64,000 nucleotides of DNA from Phycisphaerales bacterium. GTDB lineage: Bacteria; Planctomycetota; Phycisphaerae; Phycisphaerales; UBA1924. The notes under the pieces were generated by a model, which had not been told where the DNA came from, searched no databases, and saw only the letters and a program-made list of their open reading frames with translations. The translations under genes and the position numbers were made by a program. This document shows, piece by piece, positions 18,322 to 28,637 of the stretch (position 1 is its first letter; each line of letters opens with the position of its first letter). The stretch covers positions 372,001-436,000 of the forward strand of contig JADJMV010000001.1 of assembly GCA_016709445.1 (NCBI GenBank). The letters run 5' to 3'.

Positions 18322-20790
18322 ATGCAGCTCAAGAATCGTGTTCTCGGCATTCTGGCGGTCTGCGGGGCCGCCGCCGGCGCGGCCAACGCGCAGCCCTTCG
18401 TGGTCAACGTCTCGGGCTCGACCCTCCAGTCGGGCTTCTTCCAGGCGCTGGCCTCGACCAACGACTTCCTGGATGTCGATGGCGACGGCACGGTGCAGGA
18501 GAATCTGGCGCCGTACGACGTCTCCCCGCCCTTCAACGCCAACCAGTACTGGCAGATCCAATACCGCGGCACGGGCTCGGGCAACGGCCTCGCCGAGCTG
18601 GTCAAGTGGGGCGAGACCTGGGCCGTCGGCGCCGACTGCGACGAGATCTGCTCCGGTGATGCCGCCGAGGGCGCCTACAACAACCGCACCGTCTACATCA
18701 CCAACGGCGGCGGGCCCACCGGCGACGCGAAGCTCGCCAACCCCGGCGCGGCCCCCATCCGCTCCCTGAGCGACGGCAGCTTCTTCGCCACCGGGAGCCA
18801 GGACCCCGCCACGACCGGCATTCTCATGGACATCGCGATCCTGGATGTGCCCACGTCGTGGTTCACCTACAACGACAGCGGCGCCCCGGACTTCGATCTC
18901 GGCCCCACCCAGCCCGGCTACGGCTTCAACGGACGCAAGGCCGTCAACAAGGATGGCTCCGACGCGGGCCAGAGCAACAAGCTCAAGAGCCTCGGGGGCC
19001 TGAACACCAACACAGCCAACCCCGACGCCAACACGGTGTTCGACACGCTCACCGCGACCGCCCCCATCGGCGCGATGGTCAACCTCGGCGTTGGCCGCAG
19101 CCAGATGACCTACTCCGAGCTGCGCCACCTCAACGCCGCCGGTCGCCTCCCCTCCGGCGAGAACCTGACCCAGGTCACCCGCGATGCGGGCTCCGGAACA
19201 CGCAACGCCTACAACAACTCGCTCTGCATGGACCCCAGCTGGGGCGTGGGCGAGAACGTCGGCCTCAAGGCCGACAACAGCGCCGAGGACCTGCTCGGTC
19301 CGAACTACATCCCCTCCAACAAGGGCGGCTCCAGCCGCATGGAAGGCACCGTCATCAACACCCGGCTCGGTGTGGGATACACCGGCGCCGAGCGCGCGGT
19401 GAGCAAGAGCTGGCTCAGCGGCGGCAAGGCCGAGCTCCTCGCCCTCAAGAACGACATCCACGGCGACGCCAACGCCCAGTATGTCCGCCCGAACATCGAT
19501 GCCATCCTCGATAACGACTACAACAACGGCTACAACATCACCGGCCCGGCCTCGTGGGTCACCATCGGCGACCCCCTCGCCGAGAGCGTTGCCGACGGCG
19601 GCGACGCCAACGGCAACCCGCACATCCAGAACTTCGCGGCCGCGCAGTTCATCCTCAACACCACCCGCTCCATCGAGGCCTTCGGCGGCGATCCCGGTGG
19701 CGATGAGACCCTCTTCAGCCCCGGCGAGTGGCTGGCCGTCAACCTGCTCCTGCCCCAGGCGACCGACTACGTCGCGCCTGACAACCTCCCCTGCGAGCGC
19801 ATCGCCAACCCGAGCCTCAACCAGCAACTCCAGGACTTCAGCCGCGCCAACAGCATCCTCGGCTCCGCGGAGTTCTACTCCTTCGGCACCCACGGCCTCA
19901 ACGGTCTCGTGCCCGCCCGCACCACCGGTGTGACCTACTCCGATGGTGTCGTCGGCGGCGGCCACTATGTCAACCAGGGCGGCGCAACCGTGAACTATGG
20001 CGCAGCCCTCACCAGCCGCAACCGCATCGCCGGTGACTTTAGCGGCGACGGCAAGCGCGATATCAATGACGCAGCCGATCTCGTCAAGGCCTACGCCGAG
20101 CGCAACGGCGGCGCCCACTGGAACGCCCCCAACGGCACCGGCGATATCGCCGGAGCGCCCGGCACCGACGCGGTCATCGAGGTCCTCGGCGACTTCAACG
20201 GCGACGGCAACTTCGACGCCACCGACGTCCGCTATTGGGCCGACGGTCTCGGCGTCAACGCCACCAGCCGCGTGCTCGACCGCGCCGCCGCCTTCACCGC
20301 CATCGACACCGCTTTCGGCGGCAACTTCTTCGGCACCACCATCTCCACCGGCGAGCCCTATACCGCCGGCGCGAGCCGCGCCGATGTCGCCGGGAACCTG
20401 ACCGCCCGCGGCTGGGCCCCGATCGGCGCCGACGGCGTCATCGACCAGACCGACGTCGACTACATCAAGGCCCAGTTCATCGGAAACCCCTTCGTCACCG
20501 ATGGCGAGGCCAACTGGGACAACCTCGCCGAGGCCGTCGGCTTCGACCTCTCCTGCGATATCACCGGCGATCTCAAGGTCAACCAGGCCGATGTCGACGC
20601 CATCAACGCCATCCTCGGCCTCGGCTGCTACGCCGACTTCAATGGCGACAACCTGGTCGACACGCGTGACGTGCTCGCGTTCCTGAACGCCTGGAACGCC
20701 CACAACGCGTCCGCCGACTGCGACAACAACGGGGTTGTCGATACCCGTGACGTCCTCTGCTTCCTCAACCTCTGGACCGCCGGCTGCTAA
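18322..20790 (+). CDS. secreted phosphate-binding-like protein with EF-hands and GC-dockerin
   Basis: An 822-residue exported protein. The signal peptide ends near GAANAQ and is followed at once by FVVNVSGSTLQSGFFQALAST, which resembles the start of PstS-type periplasmic phosphate-binding proteins (GST motif). A later block, QVTRDAGSGTRNAYNNSL, matches the second PstS signature (R-x-SGT). It therefore probably binds an oxyanion such as phosphate, but it is much longer than PstS. After about residue 560 come several F-hand loops (DFSGDGKRDINDAADL, DFNGDGNFDATDVRYW, ADGVIDQTDVDYI, DITGDLKVNQADVDAI). The terminal dockerin has Cys before loop 1 (GCYADFNGDN), an extra internal Cys (DVLCFLNLW) and ends TAGC. 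AGGAG precedes the ATG at 18322. A strong terminator follows. Confidence 0.85.
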   Translation: MQLKNRVLGILAVCGAAAGAANAQPFVVNVSGSTLQSGFFQALASTNDFLDVDGDGTVQENLAPYDVSPPFNANQYWQIQYRGTGSGNGLAELVKWGETWAVGADCDEICSGDAAEGAYNNRTVYITNGGGPTGDAKLANPGAAPIRSLSDGSFFATGSQDPATTGILMDIAILDVPTSWFTYNDSGAPDFDLGPTQPGYGFNGRKAVNKDGSDAGQSNKLKSLGGLNTNTANPDANTVFDTLTATAPIGAMVNLGVGRSQMTYSELRHLNAAGRLPSGENLTQVTRDAGSGTRNAYNNSLCMDPSWGVGENVGLKADNSAEDLLGPNYIPSNKGGSSRMEGTVINTRLGVGYTGAERAVSKSWLSGGKAELLALKNDIHGDANAQYVRPNIDAILDNDYNNGYNITGPASWVTIGDPLAESVADGGDANGNPHIQNFAAAQFILNTTRSIEAFGGDPGGDETLFSPGEWLAVNLLLPQATDYVAPDNLPCERIANPSLNQQLQDFSRANSILGSAEFYSFGTHGLNGLVPARTTGVTYSDGVVGGGHYVNQGGATVNYGAALTSRNRIAGDFSGDGKRDINDAADLVKAYAERNGGAHWNAPNGTGDIAGAPGTDAVIEVLGDFNGDGNFDATDVRYWADGLGVNATSRVLDRAAAFTAIDTAFGGNFFGTTISTGEPYTAGASRADVAGNLTARGWAPIGADGVIDQTDVDYIKAQFIGNPFVTDGEANWDNLAEAVGFDLSCDITGDLKVNQADVDAINAILGLGCYADFNGDNLVDTRDVLAFLNAWNAHNASADCDNNGVVDTRDVLCFLNLWTAGC

Positions 20791-21142
20791 GCCAGCACGG
20801 GCCAGGGTCTTCCCCGGCCTCATTACCGGACGGTCTCCAGGCACCCGGGCCAACACCCGGGTGCTTCTTTTTGCGCCGGGGCGCCCCCGGGGGCCTTCCT
20901 TCTTTGAACCCGATCTGCTAAAACGGGGTCGAGGCCGGGATGGTCCTCAGTTATCCGGACACCGATCGGAGCCGCGTTCTGCGGCGGTTGCATCTTTCCC
21001 CCCTCGCTGGGTGGTTTTCACGGCTCTCGCGGAGCCGGTCTGCAACCTCGTCCGATCGACTTCCGCATAGCGAGGAGCCCAACTGGCCGACCGAGGACGT
21101 CTGGACCGTCGTCGGTGGTCACACTATCCGAAGGGATTGGAC
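20791..21142. other. intergenic region
   Basis: 352 bases without a convincing gene. It holds the intrinsic terminator at 20841-20872 and, at its right end, the AAGGGA ribosome site for the next gene at 21131-21136. Between them are open frames with no recognisable domain, so the region probably carries the promoter of the protease gene, but I see no clear -35/-10 pair. Confidence 0.5.
20841..20872 (+). terminator. intrinsic terminator after phosphate-binding-like gene
   Basis: A perfect 9-bp stem, GCACCCGGG (20841-20849) with CCCGGGTGC (20856-20864), a 6-base loop, then TTCTTTTT. It lies 50 bases after the stop codon and is the best rho-independent terminator in the window. Confidence 0.88.
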
Positions 21143-24100
21143 ATGGCTGCAATCAGTCGCGCGTGTGGTATTCGTATTCTGTGTGGTATTGCAGCATGCG
21201 TCTTCGGCGGAGCGCCGGCTCTCGCCCAGCAGCAGGCCCCGCAGCTGGGGTCTTGGGACGGCGCCTGGGTCCGCCTGACCTCGGTGCCCCCCCAGATCGA
21301 GGCCGCGGAGGCCTGGGTGCGCCCCAACCTCTTCGGGTTCTACCAGGCCAACCTTCCGGCGTTGCGGGCCGAACTCGCCGCGGCGCCGCTCGAATTCACC
21401 CGCGAGGCCGTCGAAGCCCCGGTCCTGATCTCGATCCCCATGCCCGACGGCCAGTACGCCGCGTTCGAAGTCGTCGAGAGCCCCATCATGGAGCCCGGCC
21501 TCCAGCGCAAGTTTCCCGAGATCAAGACCTACCTGGGCCAGGGGATCGACGACCCCGCCGCCACCGTCCGGCTCGACCTCACCCCCCAGGGCTTCCACGC
21601 GCAGATCCTCTCCCCGAACGGCCGCGTGATGGTCGACCCCTACAACCGTGGCAACTCGCTTTATTACGCGAGCTACTACGCCGAGGACAATGTGCGTCGT
21701 GACGAGTGGCACTGCGATGTGCCCGACGGCCCTGCACGCGACGTGCGATCCAGCGGGGGCTATGTGAGCCGCTTCGGCGAGACGCTCCGGACCTACCGCC
21801 TCGCCAACGCAGCGACTGGCGAGTACGTGGCCTACCACGGCGGAACCGTTCCGCTCGGCATGGCCGCGATCACCACGGCGATCAATCGCGTGACCGGCGT
21901 CTACGAGCAAGAGGTCGCGGTCCGCCTCGTGCTCGTGGCCAACAACGACCAGCTCGTGTTCACCAACGCGAACAGCGACCCCTACACCAACAACAACGGC
22001 GGCACGATGCTGGGCCAGAACCAGACCACGTGCGACTCGCGGATCGGCAGCGCCAATTACGATATCGGCCACGTCTTCTCGACCGGTGGTGGCGGCGTCG
22101 CCTACCTCGGCGTGGTGTGCAAGAACGGCTCGAAGGCCGGCGGCGTCACGGGGCTGCCCCAGCCGACTGGCGATAACTTCTACATCGACTACGTCGCCCA
22201 TGAGATGGGCCACGAGTTCGGGGCCAACCACTGCTTTAACAGCCAGACCAGCTCCTGCGGCGGCGGCAACCGCTCCGGCGCCCACGCCTACGAGCCCGGC
22301 TCGGCCAGCACCATCATGGGCTACGCGGGCATCTGCGGCTCGGACAACATCCAGAACCACTCCGACGCCTACTTCGGCTCGGATAGCTTCGATGCCATCC
22401 GAAGCTATACCAACAACGGCTCCGGCAACAACTGCGCCGTGCAGACGAGCACCAACAACGCCGGGCCCTCTGTCTCCGCTGGCCCGGCCAAGTCCATCCC
22501 CATCGGCACGCCGTTCACCCTCACCGCCACCGGCAGCGACCCCAACGGCGACACGCTGACCTACTGCTGGGAAGAGCGCGACACCGGCCCCGCGGCCACG
22601 CTCACGACCGCCGACGACGGGCAGATCCCCCTCAACCGGAGCTACACCGGCACCACCGATCCCACCCGCACCGTGCCGAAGCTCGCGACGATCCTCGCCA
22701 ATACCACCGACAAGAAGGACCGCTACACCACGGTGGGCCGCAGCTACGCCTGGCGCGTCACCGCCAGAGACAACCGCGCCGGCGGCGGCGGCGTCGCGAC
22801 CAGCGAGGTCACGTACACCGTCGTCAGCGGCACCGGCCCCTTCGATGTCACCGCCCCGCTCGGCGGCGATTCCTGGCAGGGGCAGGGCACCGTCACCTGG
22901 AATGTCGGGAACACCAACGTCGCCCCGATCAGCGCCACGCAGGTCACCATCCTGCTCTCCACCGATAACGGCACCAGCTTCCCCTACGTCCTCGCCGCCA
23001 GCACACCCAACGACGGGAGCGAGGTCGTCAACATCCCGCCGAATATCCAGACCACCAACGCCCGCATCAAGGTCGCGCCGACCAACAACATCTTCTTCGA
23101 CATCAACCCCGGCAAGTTCACCATCGACTACACCCCGCCCCTCACCATCACCCTGCCCAACGGGCCCGTGCTCGCCATGCCGCCCGGCCAGGCGACCGAC
23201 CTCGCCGTGCAGATCAACGCCGGATCCGAGAACGTTTCGGCAGGCACCGAGAAGCTCTACTTCAGCTACGACGGCGGCGCCTTCTCCAGTGCGGCGCTCG
23301 TCGCCCAGGGCGGCGGCCTCTACACCGCCACGCTCCCCGCCGGGGGCTGCTCCGACTCGCCCCGCTACTACCTCGAGGCCAAGGGCACCGGCGGCTCCAC
23401 CGTCCGCCTGCCCGACAACGCCCCGACCGGCTTCTTCGAGGCCGCGATCGGGGACTACGAGGTGGTGGCCACCAACAACTTCGAGACCGACCAGGGCTGG
23501 CTCGTGGACGCGGGTGCGACCGCTGGGAATTGGGAGCGGGCCGTCCCGATCGATGCCGGCTGGGGCGATCCCTCCGGCGACGCCGACGGCTCGGGCAAGT
23601 GCTACGTGACGGGCAACACGCTGTTCGAGAATGTCGACGGCGGCACCACCACCCTGATCTCCCCGTCGTTCGATCTCTCCAACGGAGGCTCGCTGGCCTA
23701 CAGCTACTGGATCAGCGGCTTCCCCGGCGTCGACCTCGGGCCGGGCGATGGTCTCTTCGTCGATGTCGCGACCGATCAGTTCGGCGCCACATGGACCCCG
23801 GTCCGTGAGTACACCACCGTCGATCAGGCCTGGAAGGCCGACGCGATCGCCGTCGGCGTCGAGGTTCCCGCCTCGCCCACCGTCCGGATCCGATTCCGGG
23901 CCGTCGACTCCGGATCGAACGACACCGTCGAGGCCGGCGTGGACGCCTTCAGCCTGAGCGTCTTCGCCTGCAGCGATTCCTGCGTCGCCGACTTCAACGG
24001 CGACGGCAATGTCAACACCCAGGACGTGCTCGCATTCCTGAACGCGTGGAACGCAGGGAGCAGCTCGGCCGATATCAACGGCGATGGCAACGTCAACACC

Positions 24101-24145
24101 CAAGACGTCCTCGCCTACCTGAATCTCTGGAACGTCGGCTGCTGA
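21143..24145 (+). CDS. secreted reprolysin-like (M12B-type) zinc metalloprotease with GC-dockerin
   Basis: About 1000 residues. A signal peptide ends near PALAQ, followed by a propeptide-like region (to about 200). The catalytic domain has the zinc motif HEMGHEFGANH at about 353-363 and a Met-turn STIMGYAG, as in metzincins of the reprolysin type. The next region resembles beta-sandwich domains (GPSVSAGPAKSIPIGTPFTLTATGSDPNGDTLTYCWEE, like PKD/Reeler-type repeats). A later jelly-roll-like segment (NNFETDQGWLVDAGATAGNWE) is shared in outline with the M36 proteases downstream. The dockerin starts SCVADFNGDG and ends NVGC. The ATG at 21143 is preferred because AAGGGA lies 6 bases upstream; a TTG at 21137 is in frame. 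The target is unknown, probably extracellular protein. Confidence 0.9.
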   Translation: MAAISRACGIRILCGIAACVFGGAPALAQQQAPQLGSWDGAWVRLTSVPPQIEAAEAWVRPNLFGFYQANLPALRAELAAAPLEFTREAVEAPVLISIPMPDGQYAAFEVVESPIMEPGLQRKFPEIKTYLGQGIDDPAATVRLDLTPQGFHAQILSPNGRVMVDPYNRGNSLYYASYYAEDNVRRDEWHCDVPDGPARDVRSSGGYVSRFGETLRTYRLANAATGEYVAYHGGTVPLGMAAITTAINRVTGVYEQEVAVRLVLVANNDQLVFTNANSDPYTNNNGGTMLGQNQTTCDSRIGSANYDIGHVFSTGGGGVAYLGVVCKNGSKAGGVTGLPQPTGDNFYIDYVAHEMGHEFGANHCFNSQTSSCGGGNRSGAHAYEPGSASTIMGYAGICGSDNIQNHSDAYFGSDSFDAIRSYTNNGSGNNCAVQTSTNNAGPSVSAGPAKSIPIGTPFTLTATGSDPNGDTLTYCWEERDTGPAATLTTADDGQIPLNRSYTGTTDPTRTVPKLATILANTTDKKDRYTTVGRSYAWRVTARDNRAGGGGVATSEVTYTVVSGTGPFDVTAPLGGDSWQGQGTVTWNVGNTNVAPISATQVTILLSTDNGTSFPYVLAASTPNDGSEVVNIPPNIQTTNARIKVAPTNNIFFDINPGKFTIDYTPPLTITLPNGPVLAMPPGQATDLAVQINAGSENVSAGTEKLYFSYDGGAFSSAALVAQGGGLYTATLPAGGCSDSPRYYLEAKGTGGSTVRLPDNAPTGFFEAAIGDYEVVATNNFETDQGWLVDAGATAGNWERAVPIDAGWGDPSGDADGSGKCYVTGNTLFENVDGGTTTLISPSFDLSNGGSLAYSYWISGFPGVDLGPGDGLFVDVATDQFGATWTPVREYTTVDQAWKADAIAVGVEVPASPTVRIRFRAVDSGSNDTVEAGVDAFSLSVFACSDSCVADFNGDGNVNTQDVLAFLNAWNAGSSSADINGDGNVNTQDVLAYLNLWNVGC

Positions 24146-24172
24146 TCGAAGGTCGGAGGAGGAGCGATCCAA

Positions 24173-25780
24173 ATGCCCCGTCTCGAAAGCCTCGCGCTGC
24201 TCGCGCTGTGCACCATCGTCCCCGCGGCCTGGGCCCAGGCCGCGCCCCCGCCGGCCGATCAGCCGCTCCCGCGCGGCCTCACCCCCGCCGAGCAGGCCTA
24301 CCTCCGCGAGCACCCGCTCGTCGCCAAGCGTGGCGGCGCCGCCCCAACCGGCCCGCTCTGGTGCCCGCCCGAATACGCCCCCGCCGAGGCGATCCTCATC
24401 GCCTGGGAGGGGACCGCCGCATGGAACAGCATCCTCGCCCAGATGGCGGCCAAAATCACGACCGTGGGAGACGCCGACGTCTATGTCGGGGTCGATTCCT
24501 CCGCCCTCCAATCCAACGCCTCCTCGACGCTCCAGGCCGCGGGGGTCGATATGGCCCGCGTCCGGTTCTTCATCAAGCGGCTCGACACCATCTGGATCCG
24601 CGACTACGGCCCCCGGTTTGTCTACGAAGGCGGCGTGCGCGTCATCATCGACCACACCTACAACCGGCCCCGCCCCTACGACGACGCGTTCAACGACTTC
24701 TTCGCCGCCCAGATGGGTTTCACCAGCTACGACATCCCGCTCGTCCACGGCGGTGGCAACTTCCACCTCTCCGGCCTCGGCGATTCCTACGCCACACGCC
24801 TCATCAGCAACGAGAATCCCGGCCTCACCGACCAGGAGATCATCGGCCTCTGGCAGCAATACCAGGGCGTCAACACGACGCTGGAAACCCCGTTCCGCGT
24901 CTCGGTCGATGCCACCCAGCACATCGATATGTGGATGATCCCGACGGCCGACCGCACCGTCATCATCAGCGACTGGCCACTCACACCGGGCTCCTACGAG
25001 GACGTCATCTGCGATGGGGTCGCCGCGACGCTCGCGGGCCAGGGGTACACCGTCTACCGCACCCCCGCGGCCTCGGTGAACGGCACGCACTACACCTACG
25101 CCAACGCGGTCATCTGCAACGACCTCGTCTGCGTTCCCACCTTCACCAACAGCACCATGCAGGCCTACAACGCCCAGGCGCTCGCGACCTGGCAGCAGGC
25201 CTGCCCGGGCAAGACCATCGTCGGCATCCCCTGCCAGTCGATCATCACGTCGGCCGGTGCGCTCCACTGCATCGCAATGCACGTGCCCAAGGCCTCGGGG
25301 GGCGCGGATCCGACCATCTACCTCCGCAGCCTCAACGAGCCGACAACCCTCGCCCCCGGCGACCAGGTCGATCTCCAGTGGATCTCCGACGATGACGTCG
25401 AAACCTACTACGTCAAGCTCGAGCTCTCGCTCGACGGCGGGGCGACCTGGCCCATCATCATCGACAGCTTCCAGCTCGACGACGGCTCGTTCGCCTGGAC
25501 CGTCCCCGATGTCAACACGAGCCACGGACGCATCAAGGCCGTCGTCTACGACTGGGACGAGGGGATCGGCGACGACGTCAACGACGCCGACTTCGTGATC
25601 ACGGGCTCCGGCTCGTGTATCGCGGACTTCAACGGCGACGGGCTCGTGAACACCCAGGACGTGCTCAGCTTCCTGAACGCCTGGTCGGCCCACGACCAGT
25701 CCGCCGACGTCAACGGCGACGGGAGCGTCAACACGCTCGACGTCACCGCGTTCCTCAACGCCTGGACATCCGGCTGCTAG
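24173..25780 (+). CDS. secreted agmatine/peptidylarginine deiminase-family enzyme with GC-dockerin
   Basis: A 535-residue exported protein, signal peptide MPRLESLALLALCTIVPAAWAQA. The guanidine-modifying fold of the PAD_porph/agmatine deiminase family is shown by EYAPAEAILIAW, IKRLDTIWIRDYGP, VHGGGNF, THID-like QHIDMW and the nucleophile block AGALHCIAMHVP with Cys at about 366. Family members hydrolyse agmatine or C-terminal arginine to ammonia and an ureido product. Export and the dockerin favour a peptide- or protein-directed role, as in Porphyromonas PAD, over agmatine catabolism, but this is inference. A beta domain (TLAPGDQVDLQWISDDDVETYYVKLELS) precedes the dockerin (SCIADFNGDG to TSGC). 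A strong GGAGGAGGAG site precedes the start, 27 bases after the previous stop. Confidence 0.88.
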   Translation: MPRLESLALLALCTIVPAAWAQAAPPPADQPLPRGLTPAEQAYLREHPLVAKRGGAAPTGPLWCPPEYAPAEAILIAWEGTAAWNSILAQMAAKITTVGDADVYVGVDSSALQSNASSTLQAAGVDMARVRFFIKRLDTIWIRDYGPRFVYEGGVRVIIDHTYNRPRPYDDAFNDFFAAQMGFTSYDIPLVHGGGNFHLSGLGDSYATRLISNENPGLTDQEIIGLWQQYQGVNTTLETPFRVSVDATQHIDMWMIPTADRTVIISDWPLTPGSYEDVICDGVAATLAGQGYTVYRTPAASVNGTHYTYANAVICNDLVCVPTFTNSTMQAYNAQALATWQQACPGKTIVGIPCQSIITSAGALHCIAMHVPKASGGADPTIYLRSLNEPTTLAPGDQVDLQWISDDDVETYYVKLELSLDGGATWPIIIDSFQLDDGSFAWTVPDVNTSHGRIKAVVYDWDEGIGDDVNDADFVITGSGSCIADFNGDGLVNTQDVLSFLNAWSAHDQSADVNGDGSVNTLDVTAFLNAWTSGC

Positions 25781-25861
25781 CCAAAGGACCACCAGCGCCC
25801 GCGGAGCCGCGGACGCTCGAACATGTCGACGACCATCAGACACCGAGGGAGGATCGAACGT

Positions 25862-28543
25862 ATGAATAAGCACACCCGATTTGTTGGCGCAGCCCTGCTC
25901 GCCGCCCTTGCCGGCACCGCGCTGGCCGGCAGCGAGAGCGGCCTCGCCGCGGTGAAGGACCTCCAGCAGCAGTTCCCCGGCGTCCACACCTACCAGGACG
26001 GCGCCCGCACCCGCATCATCTACGGCGTGCCCATGAATACCGCCGCCACCCCGCAGGCCGCCGCGCAGCAGTTCCTCGCCCAGCACGGCGACGCCTTCGG
26101 CGTCGGTCAGCTCGACCTCGTCGAGCAGTGGTCGGGTGACGTGAACTTCGGCAAGTTCTTCGAGTTCTCCTACACCCAGCGCGTCGGCGGCCTCCCCGTC
26201 GAGCTGAGCCCCGGACGCCTCCTCGTCCGCAACAACCTCGACGGCTCGTGGTCGGTCGTCTACGCCGCCGGCCTCTTCGCCCATGCCCCCGCCGGCGGCT
26301 TCCCCGCCATGACCCGCACCGCCCAGGACGCCCTCAACTTCGTGAAGGCCTCCGAGTTCGGCGCCCTCCCCAAGTGGTCTTCGCCCGAGCTCGTCGCCTA
26401 CCAGCTCGATACCGGCGCCGGCTTCGAGGCCGTCCGCGCCTGGAAGTTCGTCGGGGAGAACCCCGACCTCGTGAACCGCGAGAAGTACACCTTCTTCGTC
26501 GACGCCGCCACCGGCGGCCTGCTCGAGGCCCGCAACGAGGTCCACAACATCGATGTCTTCGGCTATGTCAAGGGCTACGCCTCACCCGGCCTGCTCCCCG
26601 ACGAGGGCAGCAACCCCCCGCAGATCCTCCCCATCAACGACGCCACCGTCTCCGTCTCCGGCGGCAACAGCGGCTACTCCGACAAGACCGGCCTGTTCAC
26701 GATCACCAACGGCGGCTCGGGCAACGTCACCATCAGCGCCAACCTCGACACCGGCCACTGGTCCAACATCAACGACCAGTCCGGCACCGCCGTGCTCAGC
26801 GCCAGCGCCACCGCGACCCCGGGCGTCGAGGCCTACCTCGAATTCAACTCGTCCCCCAGCCAGTACAAGACCGCCCAGGTCAACGCCTTCATGGCCACCG
26901 GCCTGATCCACGACTTCATCCGCGAGCGGACCAGCTGGACCGGTATGGACTTCCGCTGCACCACCAACGTCAACCTCAACCAGACCTGCAACGCCTACTT
27001 CGACGGCAGCTCCATCAACTTCTTCCGCGCCGGCGGCGGCTGCAACAACACCGCCTACACCACCGTCGTCAGCCACGAGTACGGCCACTACATCGTCTCC
27101 AAGCAGGGCCTCGCCCAGGGCTCCTTCGGCGAAGGATTCGGCGACTGCTGCTCCGAGCTGCTCTACGACACCGGCCGCGTCGGCGAACACTTCTTCACCA
27201 ACGGCGGCTACATCCGCGATAACGACAACACCATCGTCAAGTACCCCTGCGGCGGCGAGATCCACACCTGCGGCCAGGTGCTCGGCGGCGTCTGGTGGCA
27301 CATGCGCGAAAACTTCGGCGCCACCTACGGCTCCGGCCCCGGCCTCGACATGATCCGCCAGATGTTCGTCGACTGGACCATCGTCACCACCGGCGGCTCG
27401 GGCAACGACGGCGCCCACCCCGGCACCGCCATCGAGGTTCTCACCCTCGACGACGACGACGGCAATATCAACAACGGCACGCCGAACTACGACGAGATCA
27501 AGGCGGCCTTCAACCTCCACAACATCAGCGTGCCCGACATCGTGCCCTTCATCTTCCTCTATCCCGACGGCCTGCCCCAGCTCGTCTCGCCCGCCGGTGG
27601 CACCAGCTTCCACGTGCAGCTCGTCCCCAACTCCGGCTTCCAATCCGTGCCAGGCTCGGGAACGCTCCACATCGATACCGGCTCCGGCTACACCGACGTG
27701 CCCATGCAGGAGATCTCGAGCAACTACTATCTCGCCACCGTGCCCGCCGCCGACTGCCTCAGCAATGTCCACTACTACCTCTCCGCCATGAGCACCGACG
27801 GCGCCCAAGGCCAGGACCCGCAGGACGCCCCGGCCGATTCCTACCTCACCTACGCCGCAGAGGGCCGCACCCTCATCGTCTCCGCAGATTTCGAGTCCGA
27901 CGCGGGCTTCACCGTCGTCAACGAGAATGTCGACAACGGAGGCTGGGGCCGCACCCGTCCCAGCGGCACGGGCTCGCCCGGCGGAGACTACGACGGATCC
28001 GGCAAGGCCTTCAACACCTCAGGCGTCGTCTTCAATTCCGACCTCGACGGTGGCCCGACACACCTCCTCAGCCCCGTCTACGACCTGTCCGGCACCAGCG
28101 ACCCCGTCCTCTCCTACGCCCGCTGGTTCTACGTCGACAACAACGACGGGGACCGGCTGGTCGTCGAGGCCTCCAGCGACGGCGGCGCCACCTGGACCAC
28201 ACTCGAGTCCCTCGCCAGCACCGGGAAGGCGTGGTTCGTCCCCAACTTCCACCTCAAGGACTACATCGCCCTCACCAACAACGTCAGGATCCGCTTCAGC
28301 GATAGCGACAATCCCGACAACTCCACCAACGAGGCCGCCATCGACGCCTTCCTCATCCAGGAGGTCGACTGCGGCGGCTGCGTCGCCGACTTCAACGGCG
28401 ACGGCAACGTCAACACCCAGGACGTCCTCGCCTTCCTCAACGCCTGGAACACCGGCGACAGCCGGGCCGATATCAACGGCGATGGCAGCGTGAACACGCA
28501 GGACGTGCTCGCCTACCTGAACCTCTGGAACGTCGGCTGCTGA
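25862..28543 (+). CDS. secreted M36 fungalysin-like metalloprotease with GC-dockerin, copy 1
   Basis: An 893-residue exported protein. The signal peptide (MNKHTRFVGAALLAALAGTALAG) is followed by an FTP-type propeptide region (FPGVHTYQDGARTRIIYG, then AAQQFLAQHGDAFG). The catalytic domain has HEYGH at 405-409 and the downstream Glu ligand in GEGFGDCCSELL, as in M36/thermolysin-like gluzincins. After about residue 560 come beta domains, including SADFESDAGFTVVNENVDNGGWGR, a jelly-roll-like segment. The dockerin runs from GCVADFNGDG to NVGC. The next gene is a close paralogue, so this is a tandem duplication. GGAGG precedes the ATG at 25862; the upstream in-frame ATG at 25823 lies before that site. 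A hairpin follows the stop. Confidence 0.92.
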   Translation: MNKHTRFVGAALLAALAGTALAGSESGLAAVKDLQQQFPGVHTYQDGARTRIIYGVPMNTAATPQAAAQQFLAQHGDAFGVGQLDLVEQWSGDVNFGKFFEFSYTQRVGGLPVELSPGRLLVRNNLDGSWSVVYAAGLFAHAPAGGFPAMTRTAQDALNFVKASEFGALPKWSSPELVAYQLDTGAGFEAVRAWKFVGENPDLVNREKYTFFVDAATGGLLEARNEVHNIDVFGYVKGYASPGLLPDEGSNPPQILPINDATVSVSGGNSGYSDKTGLFTITNGGSGNVTISANLDTGHWSNINDQSGTAVLSASATATPGVEAYLEFNSSPSQYKTAQVNAFMATGLIHDFIRERTSWTGMDFRCTTNVNLNQTCNAYFDGSSINFFRAGGGCNNTAYTTVVSHEYGHYIVSKQGLAQGSFGEGFGDCCSELLYDTGRVGEHFFTNGGYIRDNDNTIVKYPCGGEIHTCGQVLGGVWWHMRENFGATYGSGPGLDMIRQMFVDWTIVTTGGSGNDGAHPGTAIEVLTLDDDDGNINNGTPNYDEIKAAFNLHNISVPDIVPFIFLYPDGLPQLVSPAGGTSFHVQLVPNSGFQSVPGSGTLHIDTGSGYTDVPMQEISSNYYLATVPAADCLSNVHYYLSAMSTDGAQGQDPQDAPADSYLTYAAEGRTLIVSADFESDAGFTVVNENVDNGGWGRTRPSGTGSPGGDYDGSGKAFNTSGVVFNSDLDGGPTHLLSPVYDLSGTSDPVLSYARWFYVDNNDGDRLVVEASSDGGATWTTLESLASTGKAWFVPNFHLKDYIALTNNVRIRFSDSDNPDNSTNEAAIDAFLIQEVDCGGCVADFNGDGNVNTQDVLAFLNAWNTGDSRADINGDGSVNTQDVLAYLNLWNVGC

Positions 28544-28558
28544 TCCATCAGACCACGC

Positions 28559-28584
28559 GGGCCGCCGGGGAGACCCGGCGGCCC
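28559..28584 (+). terminator. terminator-like hairpin between the two M36 genes
   Basis: A perfect 11-bp stem, GGGCCGCCGGG (28559-28569) with CCCGGCGGCCC (28574-28584), closed by a GAGA loop of the GNRA type and followed by GTCTTC. The stem is strong but the U-run poor, so it may act as a 3'-end stabiliser or a partial terminator. Confidence 0.65.
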
Positions 28585-28637
28585 GTCTTCGGGGGACCCG
28601 CCTCGCAAACCTCATACGGCACGGAGGATTCAGAAAG

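Noticed and set aside
18322..20790. Naming the gene pstS.
   Set aside because: Only two PstS-like blocks are present in a much longer protein with Ca loops, and no pstCAB genes are near; a family-level description is safer.
21119..26545. Very long open frame (about 1800 codons) on the minus strand opposite the protease and deiminase genes.
   Set aside because: Its translation is Val/Gly/Asp-rich with no domain, while the plus strand holds clear signal peptides, catalytic motifs and ribosome sites. It is a by-product of high third-position GC.
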